Shown piece after piece: positions 59,454 through 64,000 of a stretch of 64,000 nt of DNA. The translations under genes were made by a program, and so were the position numbers. This DNA is from Phymorhynchus buccinoides (Eukaryota; Mollusca; Gastropoda; Neogastropoda; Raphitomidae): assembly GCA_017654935.2 (NCBI GenBank), contig CM065713.1, forward strand, positions 21,783,099-21,847,098, given 5' to 3'. Numbering within the stretch: the first letter of the stretch is position 1; the number at the start of each line of letters is the position of its first letter. The notes beneath the pieces are model-generated. The model was not told where the DNA came from, ran no database searches, and saw nothing but the letters and a program-made list of their open reading frames with translations.

Positions 59454-59659
59454 TTAAACCACAATGGGATTGGCCCCCACCCACCCCATCCAAAATGGCT
59501 CCACTCTCCGGCATCTCCGCCAAGGAGGAATCGCCGTTTTGACAGTTTGATTTCTAGAAAGCCAGAGCAAAGTGAGTGTTCCGATCCTTGAAAAGGCTGT
59601 CTTTCTGGTGATCTCGACGTGTTTCTTGCAAAAACTCATCCGTCAGGGTCCACCTTTAA

Positions 59660-59898
59660 CCCTTTCACCGCCAACCATTATTCAGCAACAAACTTTCCAT
59701 TACATTTACCTGGGTAGAGAACAAAATCCACCTGCAGTATTGGGGATTCTTCTGTGACATATATAAAATAAGGTCTACCCTTACTTCCCAAAACTAAGGG
59801 AATAGGGTCTTTGGATAATAGACCCCAATTTGATGCCTTTTAGTGGCATAGGTGTTAAATCACTGTGCTGCTAAAATGCGACTTTGGCGGTGAAAGGG
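59660..59898. mobile_element. TTAA-flanked MITE (CCCTTTCACCGCCA family)
   Basis: TTAA at 59656-59659 and 59899-59902; 239 bp; ends CCCTTTCACCGCCAA and TTGGCGGTGAAAGGG. Confidence 0.8.
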
Positions 59899-60143
59899 TT
59901 AATGTCCCTTTCGTGGTGCTGGGTCATAAATACGAATGAATAAAATACAAAACCAGTTTGCAGCGCAGACTGTAACCAGTCGAACACAGATTAGCGCTAG
60001 CTGTTCCCCCTTGGGGGATACCGGGGAGTCTTTCAAGCAAATTAGTTCCCCCACCTTCTGGATGTTCTGTGCTTGTAACTTCCTCCAATCTGTCACTCTC
60101 TTTGACTCTGCCTTTTGCCTTTTTCGCTTACTGCCGTCTACTA

Positions 60144-60315
60144 CCGTATTTTACGGACTATAAGGCGATACTTTTTCCTAAGACTGAGACCCCTGCGCCT
60201 TATAATGTGACTGATACTATAGTAAGAAACTGTACTAACAAAATCTGAAATTTTGTTTAAAATTTTCTGGGTGCGCCTTATAATCAGGTGCGCCTTGTAC
60301 TTCGTAAAATACGGT
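60144..60315. mobile_element. ACGGACTATAAGGCG-type MITE
   Basis: 172 bp with ends ACCGTATTTTACGGACTATA and TACTTCGTAAAATACGGT; the cleanest copy here. Confidence 0.78.
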
Positions 60316-60413
60316 GTCTTTCTGCTTTACCGGTCCATTCTCCTGACCTTTTTTTTTTCTTCTAAAAATTCTGACCTTTTCTGAAATTCTGGGCCTAACC
60401 ATTTCTTAGTTAA

Positions 60414-60724
60414 CCCCTTGACTGCCATAGTGAACGTATCACGCACTGACCTGATGACATCAGACTCAACCCCTCTCCCAGATAGTCCATCAGATGAATT
60501 GAGGAATAACGCTGTTATGCTGGCTTTTGCTCTAACACAGTCAATGATGTCATCAGATGAAAAGGAATAACCCTGATATGCTGGCTTTTTTGCTCTAACA
60601 CAGTCCAGAGAGCTATGCCTATATCCCCATGACCATTTTGCCAGATTGGCTCTATCAGTTGTCTTTTTTAACATGTCATGATTTGCCCAATGTTTTTCTT
60701 TCATTTTCTCTGGCAGTTAAGGGG
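60414..60724. mobile_element. TTAA-flanked MITE (CCCCTTGACTGCCA family)
   Basis: 311 bp with ends CCCCTTGACTGCCA and TGGCAGTTAAGGGG, flanked by TTAA. The interior has an imperfect repeat of ATGCTGGCTTTTGCTCTAAC. Confidence 0.75.
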
Positions 60725-60964
60725 TTAAGGCGCATAACGGCAGTAAGGCGCATCCGCACTCATACGACAAGGAGACTGTCTGAGTGACAAGGAAATAAGA
60801 AAATATCAATCGAAAAACAGTTAGTAACCCTTCCTGCTTGGGGCTAACCTTCTAGACAGACCAAAGTCTTGTTCCTTTCGATTCATTGTTTTTCATCACA
60901 GGTTTGGCGCCAGAGGCTTTAAGTTGCAAATCTCATGCAGATTTTGGGAGTAAATAAAATCACA

Positions 60965-61600
60965 AATAATCCTGGGTGAGTTTGTTGTACAGATACACAC
61001 GCATGCCCTCAAGCGCAAGTAGCGTTGATCACATCACAGGTGAGCAGAAGAAGCAGTTTGCAGCACAGATACACACGCATGCATTAATTACCTCAAGCGC
61101 AAGTAGCGTTGATCACATCACAGGTGAGCGGAAGAAGCAGTTTGTTGTACAGATGCACATGCATGCATTAATTACCTCAAGCGCAAGTAGCGTTGATCAC
61201 ATCACAGGTGAGCGGAAGAAGCAGACCATTTGTTGTCTATCAGATGTCATGTCATGATTTGCCCAATGCATGGCATTAAGGGGTTACGCTAACGGCAGTA
61301 AGGCGCATCCGCACTCATACGCAAGGAGACTAGCAAGTTGATTAGCACATGGTTGAACACAGGTGAGCGGAAGAAGCAGTTTGTTGTACAGATACACACG
61401 CATGCATTAATTACCTCAAGCGCAAGTAGCGTTGATCACATCACAGGTGAGCAGAAGAAGCAGTTTGTTGTACAGATGCACATGCATGCATTAATTACCT
61501 CAAGCGCAAGTAGCGTTGATCACATCACAGGTGAGCAGAAGAAGCAGTTTGCAGCACAGATACACACGCATGCATTAATTTTCCCAAGCTCAAGTAGTGT
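60965..61600. repeat. ~79-bp tandem repeat
   Basis: About seven units in two blocks (60990-61220 and 61360-61585) with CTCAAGCGCAAGTAGCGTTG, ATCACATCACAGGTGAGC and CACGCATGCATTAATTAC. No exon homology was found, so it differs from the exon-derived arrays. Confidence 0.88.
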
Positions 61601-61621
61601 TGAATACTGGTAGTTTGCCAC

Positions 61622-61889
61622 AGGCCACATGACAAGACGTTCAATGCCGCACTTCGTCATCTCCAAATATGGAAAGTGACACCATTCGCGTGACAATGTC
61701 GGTTTTCAGCGAAACTTTAGAATGTGTATCTTTTAACCATTCAATCTGAAATTAAACCGACTCTAGCCCAAACCCTAACCCTAACCGAAACCGGAAACCG
61801 TCAAATACACACAAAAATAAAACTTGACTACAAATCGAGTGTTCCGTGTTTGGAGATGACCAAGTGCAGTCTTGAACGCCTAGTGGCCA
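61622..61889. mobile_element. Inverted-repeat MITE
   Basis: The ends GGCCACATGACAAGACGTTC and GAACGCCTAGTGGCC continue inward (CATCTCCAAATATGG opposite GTGTTTGGAGATGACC). It includes CCCTAACCCTAACC at 61770. A relic is at about 35615-35660. Confidence 0.68.
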
Positions 61890-62331
61890 CACGAGGCTCA
61901 TTCATCGACAGCCAGCTCCACGCGTGTGTATAGCGAGAGAGGCCATAAATCCCGCTCACTCTTTTCAAAGAAAAGACTTCTTTTCTTTCTTTCTTTCTTT
62001 CGGGGGTGGGGGGGTGGGGTGGGTACATTACCACTGGTTCCTTTATATTTGACATTCAATAGAAGAAGAAAAAAAAAGAGAGAGAAAAAACATACACATG
62101 TGCGCGCATCCATAATTTGACACAATTATCTGACAGCAACAAAAAGAGAAGAAAAAAGAAAGAAAACACACACACATGCGCATGCATGCACGCGCACATG
62201 CGCACACATGCATACGCAGTCTCACACTTCGACACAATTATGGATGCGCATTATCTGACACACACACACACACACAAAAAGAAGAAAAAAAGTCAAGAGC
62301 TCTATCAAAATTTAGGAAACCAACGTATCCA

Positions 62332-62484
62332 GGGCCTGTATTCACGTTGAGATAGCATGAGACTTAGCATGATGCTAACTTAGAAGCTCTTCCAAAAGTC
62401 CTATTAAATCCTATAGGACATTGGAAGAGCTTCTAAGTAAGCATCATGCTAAGTCTCATGCTATCTCAACGTGAATACAGGCCC
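62332..62484. mobile_element. Near-perfect palindromic MITE, copy 2
   Basis: The same family as 5150-5288: CCTGTATTCACGTTGAGATA opposite TATCTCAACGTGAATACAGG, almost perfect over both arms. The stretch 61890-62331 has (CA)n and A-rich repeats only. Confidence 0.85.
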
Positions 62485-62809
62485 AGGACTGTAATCAAGT
62501 AAATAACATTTTTCTTTGATTAGCGGACTTCTACAGTTACCATATTTTCACCCCCAAATAAGAGCCCCCCCCCCCCCCCCCCCCCCAATTTTTTTTTTTA
62601 ACAGAAAATTCAGATTTAGTTATTGTAGTTTCTTACTAGTACAGTACAGTGATTCCTGATAACTCAAAAGCACTGGGTATAACTCACAATAATGTTCTGG
62701 TCCCAGTTTAGTAATCTTTATTGCTAAAAGGTCTTTTTCAACTCAAAATATTGGCTATCTCGAAATAAAAATGTCAGTCCCTTCAATTTTGACTTTGGTT
62801 TCAAATATG

Positions 62810-63039
62810 GGTAAAGGTAAAGATGTGCCACCCCCCCTGCATTTCTCGGTTAATTGCAATTTTCCGTTTTTGCCTTTCTTACCAAACATAAAGCTGTATT
62901 TTATGAACCTTTTTAGCTAATAACCTTTTTGGAATACTAACCCTAACCCTAACCCTAACCCTACCCCCCCCCCCCTATAAGACGGGAAAACGCAATGAAC
63001 CACGACTGTGACAAATGGCGCCGTGTACTGCAATACATA

Positions 63040-63072
<33 letters not shown>

Positions 63073-63240
63073 CCTATTAGATAATGGCCTAGGGTTAGGG
63101 ATAGGGTTAGTATTCCAAAAAGGTTATTAGCTAAAAAGGTTCATAAAATACAGCTTTATGTTTGGTAAGAAAGGCAAAAACGGGAAAATGGAATTAACCG
63201 AGAAATGCAGGGGGGGGGGGGCACATCTTGACCTTTACCC
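62810..63240. mobile_element. Palindromic element carrying (CCCTAA)4
   Basis: The ends GGTAAAGGTAAAGATGTGCC and CACATCTTGACCTTTACC are flanked by AAATATG on both sides. The centre has four CCCTAA-type units, a C run, a palindromic spacer and a G run of about 30 at 63041-63071. It is nested in a GATAACTC-type element (about 62640-63310). Confidence 0.8.
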
Positions 63241-63299
63241 AAATATGAAACTCCCTTTTACCAAAGTTGTTGTAAAACTGTTTTAAAAGCGATTTTTTC

Positions 63300-64000
63300 C
63301 GCTGTATTTTAATTACCCGCAGAAAAATTTCAAACGGTGAAGTGCCGTGGTGGCTCTCAAAGACACTGCCTGGACAGACAATAAAAAACCGAAGGAAGAA
63401 AAAACAGACACGACCGATCCTCGATATCCCTCCGCTCCAGGAGAGAAGGGGGGAGGGGGGGGGACGGCGCGCACTAACGCAAGGATCTGTGTAGGCAGTG
63501 TAGGACAGTAACAATTATGCCCGCCTGCCCGGGGCAGGTAGCCATAAGTGTCGGGCAGGTGGCAAGCTCGACAACTTGCCCTTCGGGCAAGTACAGTTGG
63601 AAAAAAAAAAAAAATCTTGCCCGAAAGGTTTTTTTTGATAAGCAACATCACGCAAGTTGAAAACTTTGCCTTGCGAGCGGCCTGACTTTGCGAAAGCATC
63701 ATTGCCGTATGTACTGAGCAAGATGATTGGCTAAAAAAAAAATGCACTATCCAATCAGAATGAAGCATACTTATTCGCTCAAACCACAGAGTCATGTGGT
63801 TTGTGTGAGTTGTTTTATTTCTGCTGCAGCGCAGTTTTCGACAAGGTCAAGTCAACATTTGCAGATAGGGCATTTGCCACGAGTGTTCCTTCTCTACACT
63901 AGACTACTAAGTTGCCCGCACTCGTTCTGCCCCGAGTTACGCCGACTTTTCTAATTCAACTCAGTCCAAAATTCAAGTTCGCCCTCACGTGGCAAATGCC
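63300..64000. other. Unclassified right end of window
   Basis: A hairpin ACTTGCCCTTCGGGCAAGT is at 63573-63591. AGGGCATTTGCCACGAGTG (63867) is inverted as CACGTGGCAAATGCC at the very end. This suggests an element running past the edge. No PDZ exon of the RhoGEF gene was found. Confidence 0.45.

Noticed and set aside
61338..61613. 91-codon repetitive frame and GGTGAGC donor-like sites in the 79-bp array
   Set aside because: The GGTGAGC sites recur only within the tandem unit, no matching exon of the RhoGEF gene is nearby, and both strands show stops in most frames.

Overview
This is a eukaryotic, intron-dominated and extremely repeat-rich window. No prokaryotic genes, operons or CRISPR arrays are present. 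The mix of tRNA-derived SINEs, many small inverted-repeat DNA transposons, long (CA)n, (CT)n and poly-C/G tracts and minisatellites suggests a marine invertebrate. A lophotrochozoan, probably a mollusc and perhaps a gastropod, is the best guess; that is inference, not proof.

One protein-coding gene can be supported. It lies on the minus strand and spans at least 56742 to 6311, running out of the window at both ends. Twelve short coding exons (about 1.7 kb of coding sequence in 50 kb) splice in consistent phase into part of a RhoGEF of the RGS-homology family (Drosophila RhoGEF2, vertebrate ARHGEF1/11/12). In order they encode a coiled coil (56617-56742), Ser/Thr-rich linkers (54367-54450, 50945-51265, 34277-34492 with an 11-His run), an acidic stretch (29558-29629), the RGS-like LH domain (17807-17914, 14564-14668, 12265-12442, 11080-11182, and 10213-10384 or 9444-9634), and a C1 zinc-binding domain split over two exons (7871-7979 and 6311-6451). 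A further linker exon near 43585-43652 is uncertain. The N-terminal region (a PDZ domain would be expected) lies above 64000 and the catalytic DH-PH part below position 1.

The most unusual feature is that at least five exons (six if the exon-10 donor and acceptor sides are counted separately) sit at the edge of a minisatellite or duplicated block that contains the exon's own splice junction. Acceptor-side arrays lie at 6452-7199, 12443-13560, 14669-16445 and 56743-58890. Donor-side arrays lie at 8838-9443 and 16690-17800. Exon 10 exists as two near-full copies plus three or more half copies. Other exon fragments lie at 11683-11722, 3566-3665 and 4229-4345. The introns therefore carry dozens of decoy splice sites made from the gene's own exons.

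The rest is mobile-element debris. It includes a CAG-ended hAT-like family with 6-bp target duplications (11206, 14097, 22733, 48859, 57727) plus two fragments of hAT-like transposase N-termini; several TTAA-flanked piggyBac-like MITE families; TA-flanked mariner/pogo-like MITEs, one of which has swollen into a 2 kb array at 23689-25779; palindromic elements carrying telomere-like CCCTAA repeats (28439, 39190, 62810); tRNA-derived SINEs (13561, 34645, 35880, 41518, 47727); and a broken non-LTR retrotransposon (54833-55735). The first 4.5 kb is a minisatellite followed by a duplicated, apparently scrambled stretch that may be an assembly artefact.
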